Assembly: GCA_000383735.1 (NCBI GenBank) | Contig: KB912124.1 | Location: 40,686-104,685 of the forward strand | Length of the DNA stretch: 64,000 nucleotides | Direction: 5' to 3' | Source: Verrucomicrobia bacterium SCGC AAA164-M04 | Lineage (GTDB): Bacteria; Verrucomicrobiota; Verrucomicrobiae; Verrucomicrobiales; Akkermansiaceae | The notes under the pieces: model-generated | Database searches by the model: none | Told to the model about the DNA's origin: nothing | Seen by the model: only the letters and a program-made list of their open reading frames with translations | Shown: in pieces, positions 50,506 to 60,309 of the stretch | Position numbering within the stretch: the first letter of the stretch is position 1 | How the letters are laid out: every line of letters starts with the position of its first letter | Made by a program: the position numbers and the translations under genes

Positions 50506-52635
50506 ATGACTTTGGGATTACGTTGGATGAGCTTGTTTCTAGCCTTGTTGGGAGCAGCAGCTTTAGGTGCAGAAAAGACTGGTAAACCTAATCGTTTGGC
50601 CAAGGAAAAATCTCCCTATTTACTTCAGCATGCCTACAATCCGGTTGACTGGTATCCGTGGGGTGAGGAAGCCTTTGAAAAGGCTCGGAAAGAGAAGAAG
50701 TTGATCCTCCTCAGTGTCGGATATTCAACCTGCCATTGGTGTCATGTAATGGAGCGTGAATCCTTTGAAAATCAGGATGTCGCGACGTTTCTGAACGAAA
50801 ATTTTGTCTCGATTAAGCTAGATCGAGAAGAACGACCGGACGTGGATCAGGTTTACATGACCGCATACCAAGCAATGACAGAGCAGTCTGGAGGATGGCC
50901 GCTTAACATGTTTTTGACTCCTGATCTAAAACCTTTAACGGGAGGAACTTATTTCCCCCCGGAAGATAGGGATGGTCAGCCCGGTTTTCCGACAGTTCTG
51001 AAACAGATTCACAATGTTTGGGACAAGAATCAGGAACAGGTTTTGAAGCAATCGGTCGAAATGCACGGACAAATGAAGGCGTATTTTGAGAAGCTCCAAT
51101 CCCAGAGTGGTGGTGAGTTGAAGCCGAGTCGCTTAGTTATTGATCAGTCGATTCCGAAGATCTTGGCACAGCTTGACCCGGTTTGGGGCGGGCTGGGAAC
51201 AGGAATGAAGTTTCCTCAGGTGAGTGTGTTTCGCTTTCTTCTTCAATCGGGTGACCCGAAAGCGATTGAAGCGGTCCTTAAGACCTGCCGTCATATGATG
51301 GATGGGGGAATTTATGATCAGGTGATGGGTGGTTTTCACCGTTATGCGGTGGATCGGGAATGGTTGGTGCCTCACTTTGAAAAGATGCTTTATGATCAAG
51401 CCCAGCTCATGGAGCTGTATTTGGATGCGTGGCAGATGACTGGGGAGGAGAAATTCCGTGAGGTTGTAGAGGGTATTGCCGATTACGTGCTGCGCGAATT
51501 GACGCATCCCGAGGGTGGTTTTTACTGTGCACAAGATGCGCAGAGTGAAGGAAAAGAAGGGAAATGCTTTTGTTGGACGGAAAAGGAGTTAGTGGCACTC
51601 CTGACTCCCGAAGAGATGAAGGTGGCACGGGAGGTTCTAGGGGTCAGCGAAAAGGGGAATTTCATCGACCAGAGTGATCCTGAACCTTTACCCAATCAGA
51701 ATATTCTCTCATTCAAAACCCCCCGGAAAAATCTGAGCTCAAGCGACAAAAATTTAGTTGCTGGGATCTTTAAGAAGCTTGCTGTGGTTCGTGGGAAAAG
51801 AGTGCCACCAGCGACTGATGATAAGATTCTGGCATCTTGGAATGGCCTTATGATCGGGGCGATGGCTCGGACGGGAAGGGTGTTACATGAGCCCAAATAT
51901 TTAAAGGCCGCCCGAAAGGCGCACGATTTTATCGAGGGGAAATTTTGGGATGCAAAGTCGAAGCGTTTGGCGCATCGCTGGCGAGAAGGGGATCGAGATG
52001 ATTCAGCTCAGGCTCAGAGCTATCTTTTGTTTTTGGCTGGGACGAGAAAGCTCTATGAGGCTAGCTTGCAGAAAGGAGATTTAGAGCTGGCGATTGGACT
52101 CGCTGAAAGTGCAGTGGAGCTCTTCTATGATGAAAAAAATGGAGGGTTTTATCAGGGCGAAAAACGGGATGATTTGGTTCTTCGTCTGAAGGGACAGTTT
52201 GATGGTGCCATTCCCGTCGAAAGTTCAATCGCAGCAAGAGAATTTGGGATATTGGCTCAGGTCACTGGCCGTAATGATTTTTTAAAGGTTTCGGAAGCTA
52301 CAATTCGGTCCTATTTAGGGCTGATCCAAGAATCACCCTCGGGGATGGGCGAGATGTTGATGAGTCTGTCCTTCTCGCTTGAGAAGCCCGGACGATTGGT
52401 GATTGCCGGGGAAAAAGGACGAGAGGAATTGCTAAAAGCTGCCACGAAAACCTTTGACCCAAATCGAATTACTTTGGGTAACGAAGGGCTGGTAAGTGAA
52501 TTTACATCGGGCTTAAAATCAACCGAAGGCTTGGCAACAGCATTTTACTGTGTAGGTCAGACCTGCCAGCTGCCGGTGGTTGAGGCGGAGGAGCTTTCTG
52601 CGATGTTGGTTAGGTTGAGCGAAGAGTCAAAATGA
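50506..52635 (+). CDS. YyaL/spermatogenesis-associated-20-like thioredoxin-fold protein, exported form
   Basis: The 709 residues join an N-terminal thioredoxin-like domain (DUF255: [35 protein letters not shown] with a CHWC motif) to a six-hairpin glycosidase-like barrel ([40 protein letters not shown]). The biochemical role of this widespread family is not established. The first 21 residues ([14 protein letters not shown]) look like a signal peptide, so this copy would act in the periplasm, whereas many members are cytoplasmic. The 3' end overlaps the convergent phosphoesterase gene by 26 bases. Confidence 0.9.
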   Translation: MTLGLRWMSLFLALLGAAALGAEKTGKPNRLAKEKSPYLLQHAYNPVDWYPWGEEAFEKARKEKKLILLSVGYSTCHWCHVMERESFENQDVATFLNENFVSIKLDREERPDVDQVYMTAYQAMTEQSGGWPLNMFLTPDLKPLTGGTYFPPEDRDGQPGFPTVLKQIHNVWDKNQEQVLKQSVEMHGQMKAYFEKLQSQSGGELKPSRLVIDQSIPKILAQLDPVWGGLGTGMKFPQVSVFRFLLQSGDPKAIEAVLKTCRHMMDGGIYDQVMGGFHRYAVDREWLVPHFEKMLYDQAQLMELYLDAWQMTGEEKFREVVEGIADYVLRELTHPEGGFYCAQDAQSEGKEGKCFCWTEKELVALLTPEEMKVAREVLGVSEKGNFIDQSDPEPLPNQNILSFKTPRKNLSSSDKNLVAGIFKKLAVVRGKRVPPATDDKILASWNGLMIGAMARTGRVLHEPKYLKAARKAHDFIEGKFWDAKSKRLAHRWREGDRDDSAQAQSYLLFLAGTRKLYEASLQKGDLELAIGLAESAVELFYDEKNGGFYQGEKRDDLVLRLKGQFDGAIPVESSIAAREFGILAQVTGRNDFLKVSEATIRSYLGLIQESPSGMGEMLMSLSFSLEKPGRLVIAGEKGREELLKAATKTFDPNRITLGNEGLVSEFTSGLKSTEGLATAFYCVGQTCQLPVVEAEELSAMLVRLSEESK

Positions 52636-53467
52636 CGAGCTCGGGCCGGCATGCAAAACGGACCCGAATCCCAACAGTGCCAATCCCGCGACCTACGAAA
52701 AGCTGTGAGGCGTTTTTTTCAAAATGGCCATAGATATAATTCCGGCCGAATTTAACCTTAGCTGGTGTATAGTTAACCAAAGGGAGACGGCATTGGCCGC
52801 CGTGGGTATGGCCGGAGAGTTGGAGGTCAAGTGGTTTGGCAGAACGGAGTTCATCGAAGAAGTCGGGTTCATGCACCATTGAGATAACCGGTGTGTCTTT
52901 TTTGTGGCCATTCCAGGCCCGTGTCGGTGCAGGGAGGCCACCCCAAACGGAGTCGAGGCCGTTAATGAAAATTTTTTCTCCTTTGATATTGATATTGGTT
53001 CCGTTGTTTTGGAGATAGGAAATGCCGATGCTTTCAAGTTCCTTTTTAAGGTTACTGACAGTGCAATGCCAGCGATCGTGATTTCCAGGGCTAGCAAGGA
53101 TACCGTGTGGAGCCGAGATTCCCTTAAACGCCCTCGTGAACTCAGGAAGGGAAGACGGATCATTGATGACGAAATCTCCAGTTATAGTTATGCAGTCAGG
53201 TTCTTCTGCTTCCACAGCTTTTCGAAGTTTAGTGACCAATTCTTCGTCAGTGCCCGGCCGATAGTGAACGTCGGTAATCTGGGCGATTCGAAATCCATCG
53301 AGCGATTTAGGCCACCGAGGAAGGAAGAGGTTTTTTCGGGTGATCGACAGCAAATTTGGCTCGACTCTTGACGCCCAGATTGCGCTGGGAACCCCGATGC
53401 CAGCGAGCCCAATCAACGAACGTCGTGTCATTTTTTGAAGGTTGAATTTGGGACTGTTACTCGACAT
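52610..53467 (-). CDS. Exported metallophosphoesterase
   Basis: The 285-residue calcineurin-like enzyme has all family motifs: ITDVHY, TGDFV, GNHDRW, a His in MVHEPDF and GHTHGGQ. The N terminus [19 protein letters not shown] has two arginines followed by a hydrophobic stretch, which fits a Tat or membrane-anchored export signal. It resembles YkuE/YaeI-type proteins, some of which act on lipids such as UDP-diacylglucosamine; the substrate here is unknown. ATG 53467 or the Met at residue 13 could be the start. Confidence 0.9.
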   Translation of the reverse strand: MSSNSPKFNLQKMTRRSLIGLAGIGVPSAIWASRVEPNLLSITRKNLFLPRWPKSLDGFRIAQITDVHYRPGTDEELVTKLRKAVEAEEPDCITITGDFVINDPSSLPEFTRAFKGISAPHGILASPGNHDRWHCTVSNLKKELESIGISYLQNNGTNINIKGEKIFINGLDSVWGGLPAPTRAWNGHKKDTPVISMVHEPDFFDELRSAKPLDLQLSGHTHGGQCRLPLVNYTPAKVKFGRNYIYGHFEKNASQLFVGRGIGTVGIRVRFACRPELVILTLRST

Positions 53468-53487
53468 CGAATAGAGGATTTTGTAGG

Positions 53488-53916
53488 GTGAAAGAAGTGA
53501 GTGATTCGAGATTGTCTATCCCCGAGTATGCCATGGCTTTGGCAGAGGTTGCGAGTTTACGGTCGGAGGACCCTTTTCGTAAAGTGGGGGCGGCGGCTCT
53601 GGATGCAGATAACCGGGTGATTGCTACTGCTTATAATGGTCTAGCTCCTGGGTTCGATGCTCCATCGGATTTCTGGGATGATCGAGAAGGTCGCCAGAAG
53701 TTCATGCTGCATGCTGAGGTGAATTTATGCAGTCTTTTTAAGCGGGGAGAAGCAAAACTAGTCGCGACCACAACAATGCCTTGTACTTCCTGCATGCAGA
53801 CGCTCTGCGCCTATGGTATCGAGGAGATATATTTCAGAGAAATCTACAAGGAGTCAGATGCTCCCGCGATAGCGAAGGTTTACGGAATTAAACTTGAGCA
53901 GATTCCAGCACCTTAG
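53488..53916 (+). CDS. dCMP/cytidine deaminase-family protein
   Basis: The 142-residue zinc deaminase has the HAE motif (FMLHAEVNLCSLF, with zinc His and catalytic Glu) and PCTSCMQTLCAYGIEEIYF (the two zinc Cys). DPFRKVGAAALDADNRVIAT is close to deoxycytidylate deaminases, which make dUMP for thymidylate synthesis. The start is GTG 53488, because no ATG precedes the conserved part except the internal one in EYAMALAEV. It is divergent from the phosphoesterase gene (20 bases). Confidence 0.85.
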   Translation: MKEVSDSRLSIPEYAMALAEVASLRSEDPFRKVGAAALDADNRVIATAYNGLAPGFDAPSDFWDDREGRQKFMLHAEVNLCSLFKRGEAKLVATTTMPCTSCMQTLCAYGIEEIYFREIYKESDAPAIAKVYGIKLEQIPAP

Positions 53917-53927
53917 GCGGGTGAAGC

Positions 53928-54725
53928 TTACTTTCCTTCGCTGCCAGTTGAGATCCCACTCTCGACCTCAAGATCTCCCCCGTAAAAGCTTTTGATGTAG
54001 CCAAATTCGATCAGGGTGTCTTGCCAAGGTGCGAGAAGGGCTCCATTGGAGGATCTGAAAATTCGAGTGGCTCGTGCCAGCCATTGCTCTGCCCCTACTC
54101 CGTCTTCTTTTGCATATTGGAGGGCGGCCTTACCAAAGTAGAAGAGAGGCGAGTCATCGAGGAAATCGGTCTCGGCTACGATCGCTTCGGCTCCAGCTAG
54201 GTCGCCTGTTTTGATTTTGCAGAGGGCAATCTTGAACTTAATCAAGGGCGTCATGGTCTCTGTTGCTTTGTTTTTACTAGCCTCAAGAAGAAGTGGCTCT
54301 AAAATTCCCAGTGACTTTGCATAGTTTTTCGTCACGAATTCAATTTCAGCAACGTTAAAACGGACGTTAAAGTTCCTTGGGCTAATCTCTAGGGATTTGG
54401 CGAAGACCATGCGGGCTTTATCGAAGGCACGAAATTCAACGTAGCACGCTCCACGGAGAGTCAGTGAGGCTGGATTCTTCGCATAAATTGCATCCACTTC
54501 TTCGAGCGCTTCAAGAGATTCGAAAATTCGTTTTTGCTGAAAAAGTGAGTTGGCCCGTCGAAAAGCATTTGAGTAAGCAACTGTGTCCTCTTTGGACAAG
54601 GCTTCGAGATCGATCACAAACTGTGGTTTTTCTCCCTTTTTTGGACTCTTAGTATCAGCAGCAGGCTCATCCTGGGCAGAGACCAGCAGGGCAGTTGCGA
54701 GGAGTGAAGTGATAAATATTCTCAT
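53928..54725 (-). CDS. Exported TPR-like protein
   Basis: The 265 residues have a Sec signal (MRIFITSLLATALLVSA), then helix pairs of TPR type (AYSNAFRRANSLFQQKRIFE, ASLTLRGACYVEFRAFDKAR, KFKIALCKIKTGDLAGAEAI). It is probably periplasmic. It is convergent with the deaminase gene (11-base gap) and lies 51 bases downstream of nadD on the same strand. Partners are unknown. Confidence 0.82.
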   Translation of the reverse strand: MRIFITSLLATALLVSAQDEPAADTKSPKKGEKPQFVIDLEALSKEDTVAYSNAFRRANSLFQQKRIFESLEALEEVDAIYAKNPASLTLRGACYVEFRAFDKARMVFAKSLEISPRNFNVRFNVAEIEFVTKNYAKSLGILEPLLLEASKNKATETMTPLIKFKIALCKIKTGDLAGAEAIVAETDFLDDSPLFYFGKAALQYAKEDGVGAEQWLARATRIFRSSNGALLAPWQDTLIEFGYIKSFYGGDLEVESGISTGSEGK

Positions 54726-54776
54726 GAGATAAGGTGACTGGGATTAATAATAGGAAATGAAATCGGTTAGGGCAAG

Positions 54777-55361
54777 TCAGCTAACCGGGGAATAGAGATC
54801 TTTTTCACCGATATATTCGGCAACCTTGTAAGGGAGCCATTGATTTGTGAGGCCTTTCCGTATTCTTTTTCGGATCTCGCTGGCAGATGCAGGATGGTTT
54901 CCTTCAATAAAGTGCGCCTTGAAACCCTTACGAGGCATTGGTTGTTGTGATCTTCCAACTACAATAAAGTGAAGATCGCGTGCCAGCATTTCGATGTTTT
55001 TCCAACTTGAGAGTTTTTCCCATTGATCAGAGCCAATGATGAGGAACAGGGCTGCAGATTCGCCGAGTTGCCGCTTAAAATACTCAATTGTATCCCAAGT
55101 GAAGGACGGGGGTTCCCTCTTTAGTTCGTAGTCACTCACTTCTGCCCATGGGGAATTCTTGATGGCCAGCTTAAGCATTTCCAAGCGATCGATATCTTTC
55201 GCTTGAGGGGCATTTGGCTTGTGGGGTGAGCGCCGGCATGGAAAGAAGATGACGCGTTCCAGGCCAAGTTGGTCGACTGCCTTTTGGGCGATTTCTAGAT
55301 GGCCTTGGTGAATAGGATCAAAAGTCCCTCCGAAAAAAGCGATTTTCGGGACTAGGGTCAT
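54777..55361 (-). CDS. nadD: Nicotinate-nucleotide adenylyltransferase
   Basis: NadD adenylylates nicotinate mononucleotide in NAD synthesis. From the ATG at 55359-55361 the 194 residues start MTLVPKIAFFGGTFDPIHQG with the GxFxPxHxGH nucleotide-binding motif, continue with RRSPHKPNAP, and end with the SASEIRKRIRKG motif. The start fits the family. The gene lies 16 bases after scpA. Confidence 0.94.
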   Translation of the reverse strand: MTLVPKIAFFGGTFDPIHQGHLEIAQKAVDQLGLERVIFFPCRRSPHKPNAPQAKDIDRLEMLKLAIKNSPWAEVSDYELKREPPSFTWDTIEYFKRQLGESAALFLIIGSDQWEKLSSWKNIEMLARDLHFIVVGRSQQPMPRKGFKAHFIEGNHPASASEIRKRIRKGLTNQWLPYKVAEYIGEKDLYSPVS

Positions 55362-55377
55362 TTTACGAATTGCGACA

Positions 55378-56115
55378 TCATTCAGGGGTAGTCCGCTCAA
55401 TGTTGATCTGCCCGAGAAGCCCGGACTGCCTTGCACAAAACTGATTCATTTTCATGAGTTCAAGGAGGGCGAGAAAGGTTACGATGACTTCGACTTTCGA
55501 TGTCGCTTTTTCAAAGAGGCTTTGTAGGGAAAGAGATTCGCCCGGCTCGATCTTATTGATGAGGAATTCAATCTTGTCGCTGACCGTGAAACGGTCGTCT
55601 ACAATATCTCCAAACGCCCTAGCCTCGTCAAAGCGCTTAAGGACGTTTTGGAAAGCGCGGATCAGATCGAAAATCGAGGCTTCGGCGAGGGGTACTGGGT
55701 CGTCATCATCTGGTCTGGGGTCTTTTAGCGGAGTATGTGCAAAAATCTGTTCTTGTTCAATTTCGCGTCGATGAAGAAAACCTGCGGCATCTTTAAATTT
55801 TTTATATTCGATCAACTGACGGATCAATTCCCAGCGCGGATCGTCTTCTTCGGCATCTTCTTCCGGAGGTTGCTCTCGTTTTGGAAGAAGAGTCCGACTT
55901 TTAATGTACATCAGATTCGCCGCCATTGAGATGAATTCAGAAGCGAGGTCGATATTGAGGAGCTTAAAAGTCTCGATGTAATCGAGGTATTGCGTGGTGA
56001 CTCGCTCGAGTGAGATATCGTAGATGTCTACCTCATCTTTTTTGATGAGATAAAGAAGGAGATCAAGAGGGCCCTCAAAGATTTCCAGACTGACCTTGTA
56101 ATCTGTCGATTCCAC
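55378..56115 (-). CDS. scpA: Segregation and condensation protein A
   Basis: ScpA is the kleisin that bridges the SMC dimer with ScpB in chromosome condensation. The 245 residues have the typical N-terminal SMC-binding part (YKVSLEIFEGPLDLLLYLIK, VDIYDISLERVTTQYLDYIE, AANLMYIKSRTLLP) and a C-terminal winged-helix (FLALLELMKMNQFCARQ). ScpB is not next to it. It is cotranscribed with nadD. Confidence 0.94.
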   Translation of the reverse strand: MESTDYKVSLEIFEGPLDLLLYLIKKDEVDIYDISLERVTTQYLDYIETFKLLNIDLASEFISMAANLMYIKSRTLLPKREQPPEEDAEEDDPRWELIRQLIEYKKFKDAAGFLHRREIEQEQIFAHTPLKDPRPDDDDPVPLAEASIFDLIRAFQNVLKRFDEARAFGDIVDDRFTVSDKIEFLINKIEPGESLSLQSLFEKATSKVEVIVTFLALLELMKMNQFCARQSGLLGQINIERTTPE

Positions 56116-56221
56116 GGGGTTGGTGAATATCGTTAAAAGAAGGATTCTGCGAGGGAAATACCACGCCAGTGGGTGATTATTTGCAGTGGCAAATTACAGC
56201 AACTGGATGTAGCTTTCGTCA

Positions 56222-57880
56222 GTGGAAGATCCTGTCGATCAGCAGCGGCTCAATGAATATCAAAGCAAGGTCTCCGATTGGATTGGCCGCCAAGGGGTTT
56301 TGTTTCAGTTTCGCTATGCCCGGACGGTTGGGGCAGTAACCCTTGGGAGGCATTTAAGTGGCCTTACTCTTAAATTAGTTCTTTTCTTAGTTGTTGCGGG
56401 AGTCTGCGGTTTTTTCGTCTTGAATCGGCATTTTGATAGTCCTGGTTATGGAGAAAAGGTAGCGGGCCAAGTTGCGAATGCCTTGGGAGCTGGAGAGATC
56501 GAAGTTACGGGTTTTTCTCGGAATTTCGGAAAAGGTGATTTTCAGTTTTTAGAGCTAAAAGGCGGGGAAGAGAGTTTTTTCTATGAGGCTAAATTTGAGA
56601 AGCTTAGGGGTGAGTTTTCTTTTCTGACCGGAGTAACTGACTCTTGGCGCCCTTCTGCGATCAGTATAAAGAAAGCTGATCTGAGGCTTAAGGCAGGGGG
56701 AAGCGAAGACGAGATGAAGCTCGGATTTTCTTCGATAATAGAGAGTCTGAAGGGTCAAGGAATCTCCCAAATTAAGATTGAGGATTGTTCTTTTAGTTGG
56801 GGCTACTCCAAGTTGACTTTTGGTATGGTTCGAAATTCAGATTTTCGGGCTGTTTTACATGAGGGTATCTGGGAGGTAGAGTTGTCCGGTGGGACTTTCC
56901 AGCAGAATTGGTTGGGTCCCTTGGCGATTAAGTCGGCCGACTTGAAGATTGGTGTGGGTGGGATTAAGATTGAATCCTTGAACTTGGAATCGAACGGTGG
57001 AGAGGCGGATCTTAAGGGTTCAATTTCTGGGCCTGTCAACATGCCAACTTTTGATTTAGCGGGTGGCTTCAACTCCCTTCCGATTGAGAAGCTAATTAAG
57101 ATTAACGGTGTAAGCACACGCGAGTATATAGAGGGTCGAATCTCTGGTGATTTGAAGATTGGTGGGTCAAGTAATCGTCAGGTCGAGCTGTCAGGCCAAG
57201 TTAAGTTGGATGAAAATGACAGTGTGACGATTCGGGAGCGTTGGTCACTTCTGCGGGCTCTATCGATCTTGGACAATGAACGCACTTATTTGCGGATTGA
57301 TTTTAACCAAGGTGGCTTTGCTTTTTCCACCGGGGGTGGAGGGATGCAGGTCAGTGAAATTAATCTAAATGCTGGGAATAAGGCCCGTTTATTGGGCAGT
57401 TTTAAGACCCGTCTACCTACTCAGGCGGAAGCAGCAGAGACTCTTGGCATCAAGTTAACAAATAATTTTTCGCTTGATTACACTGATTCGTCGGCTGCCC
57501 AAGAACTTGAGAATGACCGGATGAGAATTGATTCGCGTGATGACGAGCTTGGCTTCGGTGTTGATATTGAGCGAACGATTGAAGATGGGGAACTCGAGGT
57601 GCCCAAGGCTCAGTTGAGTGTTAAGGAACTCGAGGCCCTTAGAATGAGGCAAGAAATGGAAGTCCATCGGATTTTGGGCGACCTTAAATTGGCGGTTCCA
57701 GCTTCCAGTTTCAATAGCAGTAAAGCCTTACTTGAAATCTATCCCAAAGATGAACTGGGTTGGCGATGGATCCCTATCGAGCTTAATGATGCCAATTTTA
57801 TGAACCTTAGCGATAAGGCCAATGAACTCTTATTGAAACAGGCCCGACTGCGGGTGAGTGGGCCAGTGAAAGAGGATTAG
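56222..57880 (+). CDS. AsmA/YhdP-like envelope protein
   Basis: The 552-residue protein has a cytoplasmic N terminus, one membrane helix at about 48-68 (LTLKLVLFLVVAGVCGFFVL), and a long beta-rich region with repeated strands. The region near residues 300-400 (GRISGDLKIGGSSNRQVELS, SLLRALSILDNERTYLRIDF) resembles the C-terminal domain of AsmA-like proteins, a family now linked to lipid transport between membranes. The assignment is by general pattern. The start is GTG 56222. It is divergent from scpA and convergent with metF, overlapping its stop by 4 bases. Confidence 0.78.
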   Translation: MEDPVDQQRLNEYQSKVSDWIGRQGVLFQFRYARTVGAVTLGRHLSGLTLKLVLFLVVAGVCGFFVLNRHFDSPGYGEKVAGQVANALGAGEIEVTGFSRNFGKGDFQFLELKGGEESFFYEAKFEKLRGEFSFLTGVTDSWRPSAISIKKADLRLKAGGSEDEMKLGFSSIIESLKGQGISQIKIEDCSFSWGYSKLTFGMVRNSDFRAVLHEGIWEVELSGGTFQQNWLGPLAIKSADLKIGVGGIKIESLNLESNGGEADLKGSISGPVNMPTFDLAGGFNSLPIEKLIKINGVSTREYIEGRISGDLKIGGSSNRQVELSGQVKLDENDSVTIRERWSLLRALSILDNERTYLRIDFNQGGFAFSTGGGGMQVSEINLNAGNKARLLGSFKTRLPTQAEAAETLGIKLTNNFSLDYTDSSAAQELENDRMRIDSRDDELGFGVDIERTIEDGELEVPKAQLSVKELEALRMRQEMEVHRILGDLKLAVPASSFNSSKALLEIYPKDELGWRWIPIELNDANFMNLSDKANELLLKQARLRVSGPVKED

Positions 57881-58746
57881 AAAGTCAGAGCATTTGCGAT
57901 TTCACAAGTCGCGCTGCTTTTGTTCAGTGTGTAGAGGTGCAATCCTGAAACATTTTGTTCGATGAGTTCCTGACATTGCTCAATCGCATGGTCAATACCG
58001 GCCTGCCGGATCGCTACTGCATCACCTTCTGCATCAGAAAGCCGTTTTAAGAGTCTCGCGGGGAACCGACTGCCGGCTGCTAAGTCAGCCATGCGCTTCA
58101 TACCCGAAATGGTCGTGATGGGCATGATTCCTGCTACGATTGGAAGATCAATTCCTGCCAATTTGCATCTCTCGCGGTAGTCAAAGAAATCGTGATTATC
58201 AAAAAACAGTTGGGTGCAAATGTAGCCGGCGCCTTGATCTATCTTAGATTTAAAATAATCCATTTCGGTGAGCCGGTTCTGCGTTCCCGGATGCCCTTCT
58301 GGAAAACCGGCCACCCCAATTTCAAATTCATTTGAATATTCTTTGATAAAAGCGACCAAATCACCTGCAAATTTAAAATCATCCGTGCCCCGGTCATAAT
58401 CTGGTTGATCGCGGGGGGGGTCACCCCGAAGTGCTAGGATCGTCCCGACTTTATCTGCGCTGTATTGGGAAAGAATTTCTGACATTTCACTCTTAGTGTG
58501 CCCAATACAGGTAAGGTGAGGGATCGTTGGGACATTTGTATCTTGGATAATTCGCTGGACCACCTCCCGAGTCCTTTCGCGAGTGGTTCCACCTGCTCCG
58601 TATGTCACGCTAACAAAAGCTGGATCTAATTTACCCAACTCGGTGACGGTCTTCAACAAGTCCTCGGATCCGCTGTCATTTTTCGGTGGGAAAAATTCAA
58701 AGGAAAGGGTAGGGCGGGGCGCACGCAGAGACGAGAGAATTGCCAT
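57877..58746 (-). CDS. metF: Methylenetetrahydrofolate reductase
   Basis: MetF reduces 5,10-methylene-THF to 5-methyl-THF, the methyl donor used by the MetH encoded at 33-37 kb. The 289 residues form the FAD-dependent barrel: LSFEFFPPKNDSG, FVSVTYGAGGTTRERT, PHLTCIGHT, LALRGDPP, GVAGFPEGHPG and ICTQLFFDNHDFFDY. No copy of the palindrome seen before metH is present in the 100 bases upstream. It is a single gene. Confidence 0.95.
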   Translation of the reverse strand: MAILSSLRAPRPTLSFEFFPPKNDSGSEDLLKTVTELGKLDPAFVSVTYGAGGTTRERTREVVQRIIQDTNVPTIPHLTCIGHTKSEMSEILSQYSADKVGTILALRGDPPRDQPDYDRGTDDFKFAGDLVAFIKEYSNEFEIGVAGFPEGHPGTQNRLTEMDYFKSKIDQGAGYICTQLFFDNHDFFDYRERCKLAGIDLPIVAGIMPITTISGMKRMADLAAGSRFPARLLKRLSDAEGDAVAIRQAGIDHAIEQCQELIEQNVSGLHLYTLNKSSATCEIANALTF

Positions 58747-58848
58747 TGATAAAATCCTAGATTTTTAATGAATCAGGTCGACGTAAAACCGACAATTTTT
58801 CTGCAACTTTAATTCCTTTTTATGGTTTATAGTAGCTGAAGATAAGCT

Positions 58849-59583
58849 GTGAAGATTCAAACTACCATTATCCTGCTCATTTCCCTATTTTCCGCCGCAA
58901 TTGCGCAAGAGAAGGGTGAAGGTGGGCCCAAGCAGAAGAAAAGGCGACCAGATCAGGCTCGTGCTGCTGATTTCTTCAAACAACTTGATTTGGATTCCGA
59001 TGCAAAGATCTCTCGTGAGGAATTTGCCAAAGGAAAGCGTGCCTCCCAGCTTCCTGCAGAAGCGCGCATCAAGATTTTTGACCGGCTAGACAAAAATAAT
59101 GATGGTTTTATTACCGCTCGGGAATTTAAGGGTGCTTCAGGTGACTGGCCTAAACGATATTTAACGAGAGCAGATAAGGACAAGAATGGTCGGGTCAGCC
59201 ATGATGAATTCATGGCAACTCCCCCTTCTTCACAGGCTGATCCGGAGAGGTTGAAGAAGATGTTTGATCGAATGGATCAGAACTCAGATGGTTTTTTGGA
59301 CCGGAAAGATCAGGGCCTAAGTGGAGGGCGGAAGCGGGCCTCGGGTGACAAGCGCTCTCCAAGAATGGATTTTTCAAAATTAGATCTCAATCAAGATGGT
59401 GCCGTGAGTAGGGAAGAGTTTCAAAAGTACTCTGGACACCAGCCTCTTCCTGAGCAAGAGCGTCGTCAGCGTTTTGAAAGAATTGATGGCGATGGGAATG
59501 GAAAGCTTTCGGCTAGTGAGGTGAGAATGCATTTCGAGAAGTGGTCGGAAAGAAAACCGCGGCGTCCGACCCCTAAAAAATAA
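58849..59583 (+). CDS. Exported EF-hand calcium-binding protein
   Basis: The 244 residues have a Sec signal (TIILLISLFSAAIA), then six EF-hand-like loops: DLDSDAKISREE, DKNNDGFITARE, DKDKNGRVSHDE, DQNSDGFLDRKD, DLNQDGAVSREE and DGDGNGKLSASE. Most keep the acidic positions 1, 3, 5 and 12; the fourth ends in Asp. The rest is basic and Arg/Lys-rich. It is probably a periplasmic or surface calcium-binding protein of unknown partner. The start is GTG 58849. The 3' end overlaps the convergent barrel gene by 11 bases. Confidence 0.88.
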   Translation: MKIQTTIILLISLFSAAIAQEKGEGGPKQKKRRPDQARAADFFKQLDLDSDAKISREEFAKGKRASQLPAEARIKIFDRLDKNNDGFITAREFKGASGDWPKRYLTRADKDKNGRVSHDEFMATPPSSQADPERLKKMFDRMDQNSDGFLDRKDQGLSGGRKRASGDKRSPRMDFSKLDLNQDGAVSREEFQKYSGHQPLPEQERRQRFERIDGDGNGKLSASEVRMHFEKWSERKPRRPTPKK

Positions 59584-60271
59584 CTTCGAACCAAAGCCCT
59601 CCGTATAAAAGATCGTCGTTGTCCTTGTCTTCGATTTGGATGCTCGATCCGATAAAAGGGGTGAAGGAAACTTGGTCAGAGATTGCGTAGGTGTAGGTTA
59701 GCCTCGTGTGAAAATCATTGAGCCCGTCCCGTTCAAGGTATTTGGAGACCCAGCTGAGCCCCGCCTTTATAGTAACGAATGATTTTTCGGAAATGATTTG
59801 GCTCCATTCTAGTTCACTGTTGAGGTAGATCCCATCTACTCCCAAATCGAAGTTTAATTCGTTTCGCCAACGCCAGACGTCGCTTATCGAATAAGACGTG
59901 AAAAGTCCCAAATCGAAACCGCCTTGGAGGATACTCTCGTCTCGGTCGCGATAAGTGAATGATGCTCCGCCGGTAAAAATTTTGTTAAACGAGTGGGCTA
60001 ATTCGAGATAACTCCATGTTTCATTGAAGTCTCCATCACTTTCGGAAAGGTGGGCAAACCCAAGGAAGAGAGAATTATTATCCGAGAGTGTGATTTCCGC
60101 TTCCAATTGAAAGTCGAGTGCCGACTCGGCAAGTTGAAAACCGCGGTGAATGTAATCGGTTCGCAAGCCGGTGACCGCCTCGATTCCGAGTGGAATCTCA
60201 GAATCGACTTCGGCAAATGCCATGGAACTGCAGGCACAAAAAATCCCGCCAAAACCTACCGAATATTTCAT
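59573..60271 (-). CDS. Predicted outer-membrane beta-barrel protein
   Basis: The 232 residues have a signal peptide (cleavage near MAFA at residue 20), then alternating amphipathic strands rich in aromatic and acidic residues (VTGLRTDYIHRGFQ, NETWSYLELAHSFN, GGASFTYRDRDES). It ends in Phe (LLYGGLWFEVIF), the usual C-terminal signal for barrel insertion by BAM. About ten to twelve strands can be drawn. Function and ligand are unknown. Confidence 0.78.
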   Translation of the reverse strand: MKYSVGFGGIFCACSSMAFAEVDSEIPLGIEAVTGLRTDYIHRGFQLAESALDFQLEAEITLSDNNSLFLGFAHLSESDGDFNETWSYLELAHSFNKIFTGGASFTYRDRDESILQGGFDLGLFTSYSISDVWRWRNELNFDLGVDGIYLNSELEWSQIISEKSFVTIKAGLSWVSKYLERDGLNDFHTRLTYTYAISDQVSFTPFIGSSIQIEDKDNDDLLYGGLWFEVIF

Positions 60272-60309
60272 GGCTGGAATGTGCGGGATTGCCTGAAGGA
60301 GGTCAAACT

